Shown: in pieces, positions 1 through 12,401 of the stretch
Numbering within the stretch: position 1 is the stretch's first letter
Layout: each line of letters opens with the position of its first letter
DNA from: Hermetia illucens
Taxonomy: Eukaryota; Arthropoda; Insecta; Diptera; Stratiomyidae
Assembly: GCF_905115235.1 (NCBI RefSeq)
Contig: NC_051853.1
Span: 46,497,467-46,561,466 of the forward strand
Length of the DNA stretch: 64,000 nucleotides
Direction: 5' to 3'
Made by a program: the position numbers and the translations under genes
Notes under the pieces: generated by a model
Seen by the model: only the letters and a program-made list of their open reading frames with translations
Databases searched by the model: none
What the model was told of the DNA's origin: nothing

Positions 1-123
1 AAACAAGCAAGGCGTTTTCTTCACTGGCAAAAGGTATGGTTTTTCGTTTCACCGTAAATATCGATTTTTTGAGAGCAGTGTGCACCCCTTTTCAGGGGCG
101 ACAAACTATACTAATAAAATCTC

Positions 124-1290
124 ATGGGCCTAATGGACAATACTATTACTCAAGCAATTAAATCTACCAACATCGTTGAAAAAACCGTGAATCAAGCCGG
201 ATTTGTCAAAAACTGCGGAACTACTGAGGCAATACATGCTCCGCGGTTACTCATGGAGAAACACCGTGAAAAGCATCGCCCTCCTTACATTGCATTCCTG
301 GATCTAGAAAAAGCGTTTGAACGTGTGTCAAACGAACTCATCTGGCATGCTTCACGACAACACATTGTTACAGAAGAACTCGTGCGCTGGGTTCAATTGC
401 TCTACAAAGATCCGAAAAGTAAAGTTCGAAGTATGGCGGGTGTATCAAAACCGTTTCGTATTCATCAAGGAAGGCGCCCTCTCATCACTCCTCTTTATTC
501 TTGTTATGGACACCGTCACACGGGACATCCAACGTCCAGCGCCCTACACACTGCTTTATGCTTATGATGTTTTCCTAGCATCTAATAACAAAAATAATCT
601 CGAGCAACTTGTCTAAAAATGGAATGATCGCCTCATGCAACACGATCTCAGATTGAATCTAAACAAAACTGAATTTTTGACGACCGATCCCCATGAAACA
701 GGCACAATCACTGTCAGCGGCAGTGATCTGCCCAGAACTGAGCGATTTAAATACCTCACACTAACGCTATCAGCCAATGGAGAACTGCATTATGAAATTG
801 CTTCACGCATTAACGCAACCTGGATGAAGTGGCGTTCCACAACTGGTGTTCTTTGTGATCGACGTATCAACGAACGTTTCAAATCTAAAATTAACCGCAA
901 TGTCGTCCGTCCTGTCGTCCTCCGTGGTTCTGAGTGTTGGTCGACTATAAAAGACAATGAGACGAAGATGTGACACGTTTTCATCACATCCGAAATGAGG
1001 ATATCCGCGATCGTTATCGTTGCGAGAGGGGCGTCTTCGATGGTATGGTCACGCAATTCGCGCTAACGAGAATTCACTTGCCAAGATTAGTGTGAACATC
1101 GAAGTCGATGTAAACGACCAAAAGGCCGGCCGAAACAACGGTAGTTTGACACGCTGGATGGGAATTTAAAATCCTCGAGATTGCATCCCGATCAGCCATT
1201 TGATACAGCCAAATGGCGAGGTCGATCACGACGAGCCGAATCCGCTTTTGAACGGGACAAAGGCTGAAGAAAAAGAAGAATTAAATCTAC
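124..1290 (+). mobile_element. RTE-like LINE (family 1), 5'-truncated, decayed
   Basis: Translated pieces in shifting frames give reverse-transcriptase blocks in order: AGFVKNCGTTEAIHA, then AFLDLEKAFERV (RT motif A), VMDTVTRDIQ, a motif-C region where YADD has become YAYD, then LNKTEFLTTD and a C-terminal stretch (HIRNEDIRDRY, then PDQPFDTAKW). The order matches the 3' half of RTE-like LINEs known from insects and nematodes. The end near 1260-1290 carries the family tail GACAAAGGCTGAAGAA. Several frame changes and stops show it is dead. The endonuclease half is absent. Clade assignment comes from remembered motif layout, not from a search. Confidence 0.8.
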
Positions 1291-2612
1291 CAACAAGAAA
1301 AAAAGTCACCAATAATCTAATTCGTTGGAAAAGGACACAAAAATCCAAAGATCAGACACCTCAAATTTGGAGGCGGAAAACGTGATTTACCTACAACCGA
1401 GAAGCTGAAAATATTATTCAGCTAAGTTGTCTTCGGTTGCAAAAAGAACATTCATTAAAAAAAGAAGATATCGTTTATTAACTCTTTACTAAAAAACATT
1501 TTCCAAGGCATGATCATTCCAATTGGACCAAGACCTCCCGTCTATAAGTAACGTTAGTATAATTTTGATTATGGATGTTACCAAAACGACGTAAATATTA
1601 CCTTCAAATCTGTAAATAATGTATAAACAGTTTTTATATTTACATACAGATAGATATAAATTAGAATTTCGAAAACAATATTTTATTCTCTAAATATAAT
1701 TCATATATGTCAATGTCAGGTATGCCTTGTATCTTTAATGTGAATAATTATAAATCTTAGTTAGCGATTGAATAACGGGGTTTTCAAGGACGAAGGAAGC
1801 AAATTCCACAAGAGCCTCACCAATACGCGCACTGGTCCAAAAATGGAACTCCACGCAATCTCAGAACGTTATACACTCTCGATGCGTAAATCACAAACTG
1901 ATAAACTGATAAAGGAAATATCTGGGGAATTATTTATACAAATTCGATATTCATTTGAAAAGTAAAATCTATTTACGATAAATAGACAACGGCGTCTCTT
2001 ACAGTAAAAGTGAACAAAACATTTCAGATTCTCTCAAAAAAACTGAATACATGCTTTCAATCGAGTCTCAACCGGAAGGAATTCAGTAGAATATTTAAAT
2101 AAAGGAAGTTTTAAATTTGCCTCTCCTCCAAAAGTACATTGAGAAATATATATTTATTTGGAAATGAATATTTGAATAACATTTAACCACGATCGGAACA
2201 TTGTAAATACAGTGAATTGGTAATACAATACGTAAATGCGGTAATAATATAAAAAATACCTCAAATTTTTTTTACTTGTTTTTAGAATTATATTCTAATC
2301 TTAATCGACATAGTGCCGCTAATGCTTACAAAAAGGCTTCTTTTATTCGACCATTTTATTATGATTACATGTTCAAAGCCCCAACTCTAATAGTTAAATG
2401 AAAAAATTTGAAAACTTTCTTCTTAAACTGTATATACTCAATAAAACGCTAAAATATTTTTAATTTTCCCTTTGTATACTTTTCGTTTAATCTTTCCTCA
2501 TTGATCATTTTCAATTTCGTTTCACTATTTTCACAATGTACTTCAAATGAATTAATTTAAATGGGACTTTCGGAGACGCGGCGCACACAATCATGGACAT
2601 ACATACAAGCAT
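1291..2612. other. AT-rich intergenic stretch, no gene seen
   Basis: No convincing coding, RNA or repeat signal is visible. It lies downstream of the minus-strand ILRUN-like stop codon at 2613-2615, so the 3' UTR of that gene should lie here. Confidence 0.4.
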
Positions 2613-5600
2613 TCAATCCATTTTAACAATTATCACAATATTAACTTGGGGCGAGTTCTCAGGAGACATCGAAGCTGTTGTTCGAAGTTGGGCCATTCGT
2701 TCGGCTAGGTCTGCAGTGTCATCAATGGTGGGTGGCAACATCCAAATTTTCTCTGAAATAGAAATTTATTTGGGATTAGCTGTGATTAATGTGTGATCTA
2801 TAAGAATATTTAAAATTAAGTATGTACTTGTACTATTATCGTAGGAAAACGAAAACTGAACATTAATAATGAAAAAGTTTATCAATGCTTTGGGCCTGTA
2901 GTCGACTACATTTTCCTTGAATAGGGTTTCAGGGGGCGCATAAATTCATAACAAGTGAGATATGAATGATTGAGGAAAAAAATGTATTTTATAGCGGTTT
3001 TGTGTTATCCAAAGTAATTTGGTGCTCAAAGGGTAGTATAGGCTCCAGGGCGAAATGTGGATTTGTACCCACGATGGAACATAAAACCTAGGAAACGCCT
3101 GCTGAACCAACACCAACAGCTCTACTACCGAACCCTATCTCTTCACGTGGTGACCACTGGGAGCTCTTTCTTAAGGCGAGTCTTCCGCGCCTAAAAAACG
3201 GGATAAATTCTACCTACTGGTCCTCCAGGTTGGGGGTTGGGTAGGGCTGACAACCCTACACTGAAAAAAACTTGTTACGAAGCCACAACAGGAGCCTCGG
3301 ACTGGATGGATTTTACAACGACAAACCCGATAACGAAAAAGGAATAACAATTTACGCATGTTCTCATGGAACGTGCGCTCCCTGTCCAGAGATGGAGCTG
3401 CCAAGCAGCTAGCCGTACCCTGTGCCAATATAGGACTGATGTAATAGCATTGCAGGAGATGCATTGGACAGGGACCGATTTCCTGGGGAAGAGTCGCTTG
3501 GCCCCAGCCGCAAAGAGTCGGAACGGCTGGTTTGACAATGAACGTAAGCTAGTATCGGAAAGTAAGAATGCTGCATACCGAGTAATGTTGCATTCTCAAA
3601 GAACGCGGGCACGCGCAGAGACTTATCACGAACTCCGTCGAGTGGAGAAGCGACTTCACAGACGGAAAAAGGAAGCCTGGGAGAACCAACAGGTCTACGA
3701 ACTCGAAAAGTACAGGGAGCAACCGCACCAGGCACGGAAGTTTTACTAACCAACAAGTCAGCAGGATGAAGCCTTACACACCTCGATACTCATCCTGCCG
3801 AGACAAAGAGGCAAATCTGATTTCGGACAGATCGGGCAGATTGGAGTGATGGGTTGAGTACTTTGATGAACTACTGAACAACCAGAACATCGGAGGTTGA
3901 ATGTCCCGTCAACTGAAGACGAGGGACAAATACTGCCACCACCAAGTGTAGAAGAAGCAGTCCGTGCAACCCATCGGCTTAAAAATTATAAGTCGCCAGG
4001 AGTCGATAGAATTACAGCCGAATTGATTAAATATGAAGGCGACCAATTACACCAAGTGGTTCATCAACATGTGCTCAAGGTGTAGGACAGCGAATCAATG
4101 CCTGATGACCGCCTCTTTAAGTCCACCCAACTACTGGCCTATGCTGACGATATCGACATCATGGGAAGAACGACCCGAGACGTACAAACTGCCTTCACCC
4201 AGATCGAGCAGGCGGCGCGAGATCTTGGGCTGCACATCAATGAAGGCAAGACAAAATATATGGTGGCAACGTCACGCACCGGCACCGAAATCCAACCAAT
4301 CAACATCAAACCGCACTAGTCAAACGGGAAGAATAAAGATAAGATACTACAATTCTGAGACCGTTGATAATTTCTCCTATCTAGGGTTAAAAATCACAAT
4401 CCTATAACAACTACGACAATGAAATTCGCGCACGGTTGTTGACAACCAACAGAGCCTATTTCAGTTTACAAAAACTGTTCCGCTCGAAACGTCTCACCAT
4501 AGGGTCAAAGCTCTTACTGTACAAGACAATGATCTTGCCAGTCCTCTTGTATTCCTCGGAGACTTGGATTCTTAGCAAGAAAAATTGTGAACTCTTGGCC
4601 GCGTTCGAAAGAAGAATCCTCCGAAGAATTTTTAGCCTCCTACATGAGAATGGACGATTCCGTAGCCTACATAACGACGAAATCTATATCGATACAAAGA
4701 CCGTCAGGCTGTGGATAAAATCCGGCTCAATAGGTTGCGGTGGGCGGGTCACTTAATCCGTATGGATGACGATGATCCAGCCCGGAAAGCCTATAAGGGC
4801 AATATCTATGGTAGAGAAAGAAGACGAGGCAGACCCTGCCTGAGATGGAATGATGGCGTAGGTAAGGACACCAGACAGCATATCGAATTGATGGACCTCA
4901 GCGCGAAACCAGGATGTCTGGATATCCTTATTAAGGCAGGCGTAGACCGGATACCGGTTGTTGCACTGTTGATGATGATGAAAGTAATTTGGGAGGTGAA
5001 AATTTCGGCTGAAAGCAAATCTGGGAAATAATCGGAGTATTATGGCTTCAAATACATACATACTTCCCAGAACCATCGAAGCACCAAAACATTGTGACTG
5101 TAGCTGAAATCATGAACGCGAAGTGACTGCCGACGGGACGGGAACAGTCAATTCAGGTAATGGAATTTACAAAACTATACAATGCGTTAGAAATGAAGCA
5201 TTTACGCTGCTACCCATAGGGATACAAACTAATAAATCCGATAACGAAACAAATAGGACGATCAAACGACCATTGAAAAATCAAAACAGCATCTACACAA
5301 CAAATTGGAAAAACCCGTCTACACCCAAAAGTACATGCCAAGCAATATGGTCCTAGGTAGGAAGTGATAAGTGCAAGATTTCTTTTCAAAACTAATGAAA
5401 ACATCATTCAGATAAAGATGTACAGTCGAATCTCTCTAAGTCGAACGAAATATTCTATACGTTCCAATTCCTTCCGATTCCGCGGTGAAAATCACAAATC
5501 TTTCTATATTCATGTATGTTGGTGTATATTCACAACGTGCGACATAAAAATTTCAAAATAGTGTTCCCACAGAAGTTTCACCGTAAGCCCAGTTTCTGTG

Positions 5601-8600
5601 CATGAATTTCCCTCCTGAGGCCAAATTCCAGTGCACGGTGTACGAAATTTATGCATAAAGCCTCTATTTGGAGTAGTTTTACCAAAATACTCCCATTTAA
5701 ATTTTTCGGCATTTAAAAACGTTGACCCTTCCTACAAAAATACGCTCGATTGAGACGGGAACTGAAAAAACTATTGTTAAGTTGCAAATTTCCCTTAGTA
5801 AGTTACTTCCCTTTTGAGTAAATAAAGGCAAAAGGCTTGGAAATGCTAGTTCTAGGGAAGTGTTAAAAGCAGCAGAGCATGCAAATACCAAACAGTTGAT
5901 AAAGTTGAATGGTGCAGTTTAGTGAGAGGCAGCAATCGCCCCATTGAAAGAAAACCCCCTAGGATTCAGAAAAAGCTTGAATTGTCTTGTGATTAAAGTA
6001 GACATAGGATCTATGAAAAAATTATTTATCTGGATCAAGAAGCGGTAGATGACTTCGACTTCAAGTTTAGTGCTAAAAGGAGATTGGAGATGGTAGAAAC
6101 CATAGCAAAGAAAGCTGATTAGAGCCAACGTGTAACAAATTTCTTTGTTTTCAATGAATAAATTACCTGCTAATCGATTACATGGGAAACAAGCGGTCAG
6201 GGATGACAGGGGACATTTTTGGTTGATCGATGAGAACAAGGATACTTGTTTTACATAGTCCGTATCACTAGGTTGCATAGCACTAGACAAAATCCCGTTC
6301 GATAACTTTAATATAAGCGTTTATTTTACACAAAATTATACAACCATACTGCATAATCAATTGTAGAACAATTCCTTCAACTGATACAACTCAAGGAGTA
6401 GTCATAACCGACGCGACTGTCCTAACTCTAGAACTAGACTGACTTCGTTGGCGGCCCTTTTACACCTCGCACAACATTCCAACATAGTTTACTGCTTCTC
6501 CGCGGTTTCGCTCCTCCTCTTTAGTCACCTCCTGACTGATCACTTCTTGTGATTTTCGAATATCCAGACTGGCCTGCAACTTGTCAATTTGCTCCTGCCG
6601 TTTTTCAACTCCTTGCACCATCTCTTCCATAGGGTTTGGAATCTCATTGGCTTTCTCACGCTGTATCACTTCCTTCTGTACACTCACGTCCTGATACATG
6701 GACTTCTCATCCTGCCGCTCTACAGATACTTCTTGTCTTTCCATACTTCTACTTTCTGTTTGCTGCTCTGCTACTTCTAGAATGCCCTTTGGTTCTACTT
6801 TCCCCTCCAACATTCTCGTAAATTTCATTATCTTTTCCTTTAATTCATTTGAACCCTTTTCTCACTGCATATGTCTGAAGGGCTACCTTCTTTCACTTCT
6901 GTCTCTTCTTTTACTACTTTCGTAATCTTCGCTAGCCTTTGGTTAATCAATCCTGACGACTGGCAAAGAGGCATTATCTGTCTCATACATAAAAAGGGAG
7001 ATATCGAGACAGTGCAGGAATTATAGAGGTATCACGTTGCTGAGTACCATCTATAAGATATTCTCCGTTATTTTGCTAGGTCGGATAGCCGCATACGCCC
7101 AGAAGTTCATTGACCCATACCAAAGAGGCTTCACTCCAGGCAAATCAGCAACAGATCAGATTTTCTCTCTGCGGCAAGCGATGGAAAAACTGTTAGAATA
7201 TGGACACCAGTTGCACCATCTCTTCATCGACTTTAAAGCCGCCTATGATAGCATAGCCAGGGTAAAACTGTACACGGCCATGAGAGAATTCGGTATCCCG
7301 ATGAAATTGATAAGACTGACTAGGCTGACACTGACCAATGTGCGAGGCCAGATAAAAGTAGTAGGATCACTCTCAAAACCATTCGACATCAAAAACGGTC
7401 TACGACAAGGGGATGCCCTATCATGCGTACTCTTTAACCTTGCTCTCGAGAAAGCGATCCGTGATGCTGAGGTAAATGCAAGAGGTACGATCCTCTTTAA
7501 GTCCACCCAACTACTGGCCTATGCTGACGATATCGACATCATGGGAAGAACCACCCGAGACGTACGAAGTGCCTTCATCCAGATCGAGCAAGCGGCGCGA
7601 GATCTTGGGCTGCACATCAATGAACGCAAGACAAAGTATATAGTGGCAAGGTCAGCACCGAAAACCAACCTACATAACAACGAAATCTATGAGCGATATC
7701 ATGACCGTCCGATTGTGGATGAAATCCGGCTCAATAGGTTACGCTGGGCGGGTCACTTAATCCGTATGGATGAGGATGATCCCACCCGAAAAGTCTATAA
7801 GGGCAATATCTATGGTAGAAAGAGAAGACGAGGCAAACCCTGCCTAAGATGGAGCGATGGCGTACGCCAGACAGCTTTCGAATTGGTGGACCGCGGCGCA
7901 AAACCGGGATGTCTGAAGTTCCTTATTAAGGCAGGCCTGGACCGGATACCGGTTGTTGCGCCGTTGATGATGAAAGATACAAAAATTGACTCGAATGTTG
8001 GTAAAAGGTTCCAATATCAAAATAATGGTCTTCTAGGAAAGCATCTGCACAGTTTTCTGAAATATTCAGCAAGGTGTAATGGAGCGTAAGATGACTTCAT
8101 CAGTTCAAAAATAGAACGATACGGGTCAATTACAAGCACAATTCGAGTGTAATAAAATGCTCTATATTTAATTATGAATAAAAATTAACTGAAAGTTATG
8201 GAACATGTTTCTATTAGTATTCTACGCAATCAAGTGTTACGGATCTACGGTATAGCCGTGAAATAAGTGTAAGGAATCTGATAAGGAAAGTCTTACATTT
8301 TTACAAAACAATAACCTGCCGGACTAGGAGTCTTGGCATCCACATAACACTATCAACAAGTTACTTGTAATGCGATCACTTTACTAAAAACAAAACTTAC
8401 CGCCAAAGTACCATCCGTTCGGTGTGCATAGCCGCCACATTATCGCTGGACTCGACGGAGGAATATCAGCAACTATATCAAAAGATTCGCCCGGCCGCAC
8501 AACCGGAACTTCCAATCGCTTCGTTTGACTCGGCGACATTAGGTAGCATCCCGCAGGCCATTCCTCGGTACCATCGTTCTGTAGTCGCCACGCTTGTGAT

Positions 8601-9324
8601 TGCCCCGTCGGACGGGATTGTGAGACGATTTTCATTGATGGCAAATTTTGAAAGTTACAGAAATCTAAATAGCAACAAACTGCTGTTTGTAGGTTCCTGT
8701 GGGAGTAAAAAAAATATCGCATTGAAAAAATTTCACAAAATGTTTAAACCCCGCATTTCAGAAATTTACAGGCGTGATAGAAGCATGAAAATACGTGAAT
8801 TGGAACAGAATTTAGAAAAGTCTCAGTGTAGGTTTCGTAACCACAGTTTATCGTGGGGAAAAATAGTATCAAACAGATACGGCTCCCTTATCATCTTTTC
8901 AAGATCGGGTCAAGGGTAGATGATGGGCCGTACAAAGACGAATGAAATTATCAAACTATCAAAAACGCTAATCATTGCACCCACAAAATGGCATGGGTTC
9001 AGCTCTGTAACAATGCACTTATGAAACTTCTTACCAATTGCTCATTTCAAGGAAGAATCTAGCCGTTTCCTTGCTTAGTTGATTATCCAAGAGCCTCTGA
9101 AAATTGTCGATCAAATCTTCGTGATCTGTAGTGCCGAGACAGCTGAACTGTTGCAGCAAATTCGAATCGATGTCGAGCTGAGGGACGGGGCGACCGTCCA
9201 TTGCCTCGTCCAATATATGCGACGGCTGCGGAGGCCTCTGGAAGTTCTCGGGACCGAACACAGGCTGGGGCGTCTGTTGTTGCTGGCCATGGGGCTGCGG
9301 GTCCGGACTTTCGCTTATGTCCAT
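2613..9324 (-). CDS. ILRUN: ILRUN/C6orf106-like protein (UBA-like plus NBR1-like domain), 3 exons
   Basis: Minus-strand gene with exons 9324-9035, 8696-8401 and 2752-2613, giving 241 residues. All junctions are GT-AG and phases agree (exon 1 ends after two bases of a Trp codon, exon 2 after one base of a Glu codon). Exon 1 encodes a proline/glutamine-rich head and a UBA-like helix bundle (QQFSCLGTTDHEDLI, ARFFLEMSNWNLQ across the splice), closely matching human ILRUN. Exon 2 encodes the NBR1-like beta domain (QAWRLQNDGTEEWPAGCYL, then IMWRLCTPNGWYFG). Exon 3 continues GEKIWML, parallel to the human YGDVIWVI, then a short tail. Human ILRUN is about 298 residues, so the C-terminal tail is shorter here. 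The ATG at 9324-9322 is the first in frame after an upstream stop. In vertebrates ILRUN modulates IRF3/p300-driven transcription and lipid metabolism; a role in flies is inference. Exon 3 is the least certain part, because 5.6 kb of transposon-filled intron precedes it. Confidence 0.85.
3000..4985 (+). mobile_element. LINE (family 2), copy with internal deletions
   Basis: A 5' leader (3000-3357) precedes an endonuclease start reading FSWNVRSLSRDGAAKQLA and then ALQEMHWTGTDFLGKS. The frame then jumps into the endonuclease-RT linker (RVEKRLHRRKKEAWENQQVY), so the endonuclease core is deleted. RT begins with LPPPSVEEAVRATHRLKNY, then jumps to LLAYADDIDIMGRTTRD, so the fingers/palm centre is also missing. 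The C-terminal region has ETWILSKKNCELLAAFERR and LRWAGHLIRMDDDDPARK. The element ends at a TGATGATGA tail near 4975-4985. It lies in intron 2 of the ILRUN-like gene, antisense to it. Confidence 0.85.
4986..6450. other. Intronic sequence without recognisable features
   Basis: Part of the ILRUN-like second intron. Short open frames occur on both strands, but none resembles a known family. A stretch around 5690-6290 has weakly protein-like runs on both strands and may be very old repeat. Confidence 0.3.
6460..6828 (-). CDS. Orphan coiled-coil open frame, 122 codons
   Basis: A minus-strand open frame rich in Glu, Gln, Lys and Arg, with predicted coiled-coil character (VEKRQEQIDKLQASLDI; SVERQDEKSMYQDVSVQKE). 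There is no signal peptide, membrane segment or recognised domain. It lies in the second intron of the ILRUN-like gene, in the same orientation, and a family-2 LINE begins about 115 bp beyond its start. No clear acceptor or upstream exon is visible and the frame closes a few codons upstream. It could be an exon of an unidentified gene, a fragment of a mobile-element structural protein, or chance. I do not recognise it. Confidence 0.3.
   Translation of the reverse strand: MKFTRMLEGKVEPKGILEVAEQQTESRSMERQEVSVERQDEKSMYQDVSVQKEVIQREKANEIPNPMEEMVQGVEKRQEQIDKLQASLDIRKSQEVISQEVTKEEERNRGEAVNYVGMLCEV
6945..7985 (+). mobile_element. LINE (family 2), 5'-truncated, 350-codon RT frame
   Basis: It begins abruptly in the RT domain (PDDWQRGIICLIHKKGD) and then runs in one frame from 7037: AYAQKFIDPYQRGFTPGKSA, HLFIDFKAAYDS (motif A), NGLRQGDALSCVLFN (motif B), LLAYADDIDIMGRTTRD (motif C). 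Near 7660 the frame jumps from ARSAPKTN to LHNNEIYERYHD. Relative to the copies at 4098-4760 and 53342-54147, this is an in-frame internal deletion of the thumb region. The 3' end has LRWAGHLIRMDEDDPTRKVY and a GTTGATGATGA tail. The open frame runs into flanking sequence to 8089. It is in intron 2 of the ILRUN-like gene, antisense. The intact YADD core suggests a fairly recent copy, but it lacks endonuclease and thumb and cannot be autonomous. Confidence 0.88.
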
Positions 9325-10261
9325 TTTCGGATTGCTCGCCGTCAATTTCCTCACAATCACAACTTATTGTCCAATGCTGCTGACCTATTTTAACCCTACG
9401 ATCCGCAGTAATCTTAGCCCATCAAAACAAAGAAATATCTCTCGCACCGTGAGTGCGACACTTGAATTTTTGTATTCTGTCCTGGATCGCTGGTCTGTGG
9501 AATCCCGTGAAACCCCGTTCGCAATGTAACAAAACAGATAAAAGAAACCAAAAATGAAAAGAGACTGAATTTAACGCTAGCACTGCCTACTATTTAAATG
9601 GGCTCTCAACAGCTCTCCCGAGAAGTAGAATTTTCACTCGATGACAGTTTTGCACTATTCCGCGAATGACATATTTGTCTTTTTATTTTGATTATTTGTG
9701 AATTCCACACGACTTCACGATTTGAAATTCACGACCATTTTGTTATTGTTGTGTGTCGCGCTTGTTATCCTACTCTAGCAAACGTGACAGTTCGACGACG
9801 TTTATTTCCCATTTCATTGTTCCTGCAAATTTTTGGATTTTCGAATAAAACTGGGTGAATGTTTGCTATTGTGAATTATGGGTTCGAATATCTGATATTT
9901 TCTTACTTCCGATGATCGTGCATTATTTAGAATGTAAATAAGTGAATGCACTGTCCTAACCGCGGAACTATGTATATACCATAGAATGATCATCGTGGGC
10001 AATAGATTGTATTCAGCCATATAAAATGCATTATAAGATTGAATACTAAAATGTGTCAAAGGCAAGACCCCGAACTTGAGCCGAAAAGTCCTTGAAATAT
10101 TACAATGTTTACGATATAAAATAAAACATTGGTTCGGAAATAAAGATAAATTATTTTCCCTTTTTCCACGTTTTATGTCTCTAATTCATGAAACTGAATA
10201 AAATGAAATTGACATAGTGTTCAACATCAACCGCGTCAAAATTGTTTTTTATATTATCGTA
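9325..10261. promoter_or_regulatory. Upstream region of the ILRUN-like gene
   Basis: Immediately upstream of the ILRUN-like start on the minus strand. No TATA box or initiator could be fixed. No gene is visible in 9400-10260. The promoter role is inferred only from position. Confidence 0.3.
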
Positions 10262-10425
10262 ATATATTTTGAATTTTCAACCCTTCCCGAGGAAGACGGT
10301 ATGTAAGAGAAAGATGAAGGTCCTCCTCCCTAACTCCGTTGAGGAATTGCGGTTGTCACCTCCCCTAAATAGTGGAACCGTCAACATGGGACTATTTTGA
10401 TGTCCTAACCAAGAGGGGTTAAGGA
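10262..10425. repeat. Short dispersed repeat (same unit as 29437-29711)
   Basis: A block containing CAACCCTTCCCGAGGAAGAC, then GGTATG, a GA-rich run, CCTCCTCCCTAACTCCGTTG and a later GACTATTTTGATG. The same order of words recurs twice in tandem at 29437-29711. It has no coding capacity. The family is unknown to me. Confidence 0.5.
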
Positions 10426-10784
10426 GAGTCATCATTCATTTCCATTGTGAAAATTATGTTGCGATATATGCTATTTATTACGTCTACGTAACGCCCACAA
10501 AATTTTGGCATGATACCCGTTCTTAAATTTCTTCTTCTATGCTTTTCTTGAAGATTTTGCTGATCAAGGGGGAAAATGGAAATAACGGATGCCGCAATGA
10601 CAGAGGGGAACAGAGGTCCTGAAGATGAAGCATCGAGAAATGATCTTCACAACCTGAAGAACACACATTATTGGTACGACCACAAACATACTTGACCCCA
10701 GTTACAAAAAAAGTCAGCACCAAAAAAAAAAACAAAAGAAGCAGCAACATCGAATAGCACAGGTCAACTAAAAATAATAAAGGT

Positions 10785-11385
10785 AGAAAGGTATAATGTG
10801 GAAACCGTTGATCATTTCTCCTATCTGGGGTCAAAAAGAAGAACCCACAACAGCTATAACAACGAAATCTGTGCACGGTTGTTGGTAATAAACAGAGCCT
10901 CTTTTATTTTACAAAAACTGTTCCGTTCGAAAAGTCTCACCATAGGGTCAAAGCTCTTACTGCACCAGTCGTCATGTATTCCTCGGAAACTTGGATTCTT
11001 AACAAGAAAAATTCGAAAAAAGAATCCTTCGAAGAAGGTTTGCACCCCACAGGAGGATTAACGATTCCGTAGCCTACTAAATTTATAAGCGATACCACAA
11101 CCGTCTGGTTATGGATAAAATCCGGCTCAATAGGTTGCGGTGGGTGAAATACATAATCTGTATGGGTGAGGATGATCCAGCTTGAAGCTTGGCAATATAT
11201 ATGGTAGAAAAAAAAGACGTAACAAACTCTACCTGAGATGGAGCGATGGCATATGTTAAGACGCCGGACAGCTTTTAGGGATATCGAATTGGTAAACATC
11301 GACACAAAGCCGGGATGTTGGAGTTCCTCACTAAGGCAGACCTAGACAGGACACCGGTAATTGCACCGGTCATGATTATGAATTA
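10785..11385 (+). mobile_element. LINE (family 2), 3'-end fragment
   Basis: It starts with ETVDHFSYLGSKRRTHNSYN, then FILQKLFRSKSLTIGSKLLL, then decayed C-terminal sequence equivalent to RYHNRLVMDKIRLNRLRW. The order and wording match the ends of the other family-2 copies. Several indels are present, and the terminal repeat has degraded to ATGATTATGA near 11375. Confidence 0.8.
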
Positions 11386-12240
11386 CAATTTTCCTTCTGC
11401 ATAGTTTTATTGGATAAGCAAATTTAGATAATAGCAAGATAGTCGATCTCTGCATTGTGTCGACTAGTTACTCAATTTTAAAATAATTTAAGACGAGGTA
11501 CACTAGGTACGTTAGCCTTTTGATTTCACGTCACTTGTAACAGGATTAAATGTGGGGATAATGAAATGGAAGCATTAACTAACTAAAAATGGATTAAAAT
11601 TAAAAACAAAATAATACAAAGGACTTAACAGAAGACAAATATTTTATAGTGGGTCCATGTACCTGAATCTCTTGCACGAAAAATTTCTTATATAAAAATT
11701 ATTAATTTGTCCACCGACTGTAATTACGTGTAAACCAAATGAGGGTGAGTTATTTGAGAAACTTATTATTTTGTTTAAATGAGTTTTCGGCTTGATTGGA
11801 TTCAATTTCGGCTTTATTGGATTTGAATAATTAGAGGTGATTTCCATTACATCAACAACTTCATTTAATATCATGAATTCAACGTTTGAAATAATGTAGT
11901 GTTTTTAAGTATCAAAATATCTCTACTAAACGAAATTTTCTGAAATTATATGGCCCGTATGTAAGCAATAAAAATATGTTCGATACTCATAATTCATTTT
12001 AGTTCGTTTCTAAGGGGAATATGCTAGTTTATTGCGAATAAAATTTTGCTTTAATAAAAAAAATGTTAAATTAAAGTTCTGCTTCCATCAGAATTTCTGT
12101 CAAAAAATGTATATGAGTATGATTATAAAATAAATAGTTTTACTCCATTTGCATGAACCGCCACTGATTTCTCTCCAACTCCGCATCGCACATCCATTCC
12201 ATACATAACGCTAGAATTCAAGTAACTTCCACACCATCCA
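11386..12240. other. AT-rich intergenic region
   Basis: It separates the LINE fragment from the LSM12 promoter. No gene or named repeat is seen. Confidence 0.3.
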
Positions 12241-12401
12241 CAAGGCGAAGCCGTTCTCTCTCTCTCCCTTCAAGACACTTATTCGCCGGGAAAGTAGTGG
12301 AGCGAATTGTCGCAATTCGTTTCATCGTCGCCTTCGTCGTCGTTTATTTTCATTTTTCCTTTTAGTGCTTTTAGTAAGAGTAATGTTGAAAAAGTTTTAA
12401 G
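12241..12401 (+). promoter_or_regulatory. Probable LSM12 promoter/5' UTR
   Basis: A pyrimidine run (TCTCTCTCTCTCCC, about 12254-12269) and a CG-richer stretch with several CGTCG words lie just before the LSM12 start codon. No TATA box is evident. The role is inferred from position. Confidence 0.4.

Noticed and set aside
7037-8089. 350-codon open frame as a host gene
   Set aside because: It has YADD reverse-transcriptase motifs, matches several other copies in the window, and its last 30 codons are flanking sequence.
8422-8919. 165-codon plus-strand frame
   Set aside because: It lies opposite exon 2 of the ILRUN-like gene, whose splice phases and protein similarity are clear.
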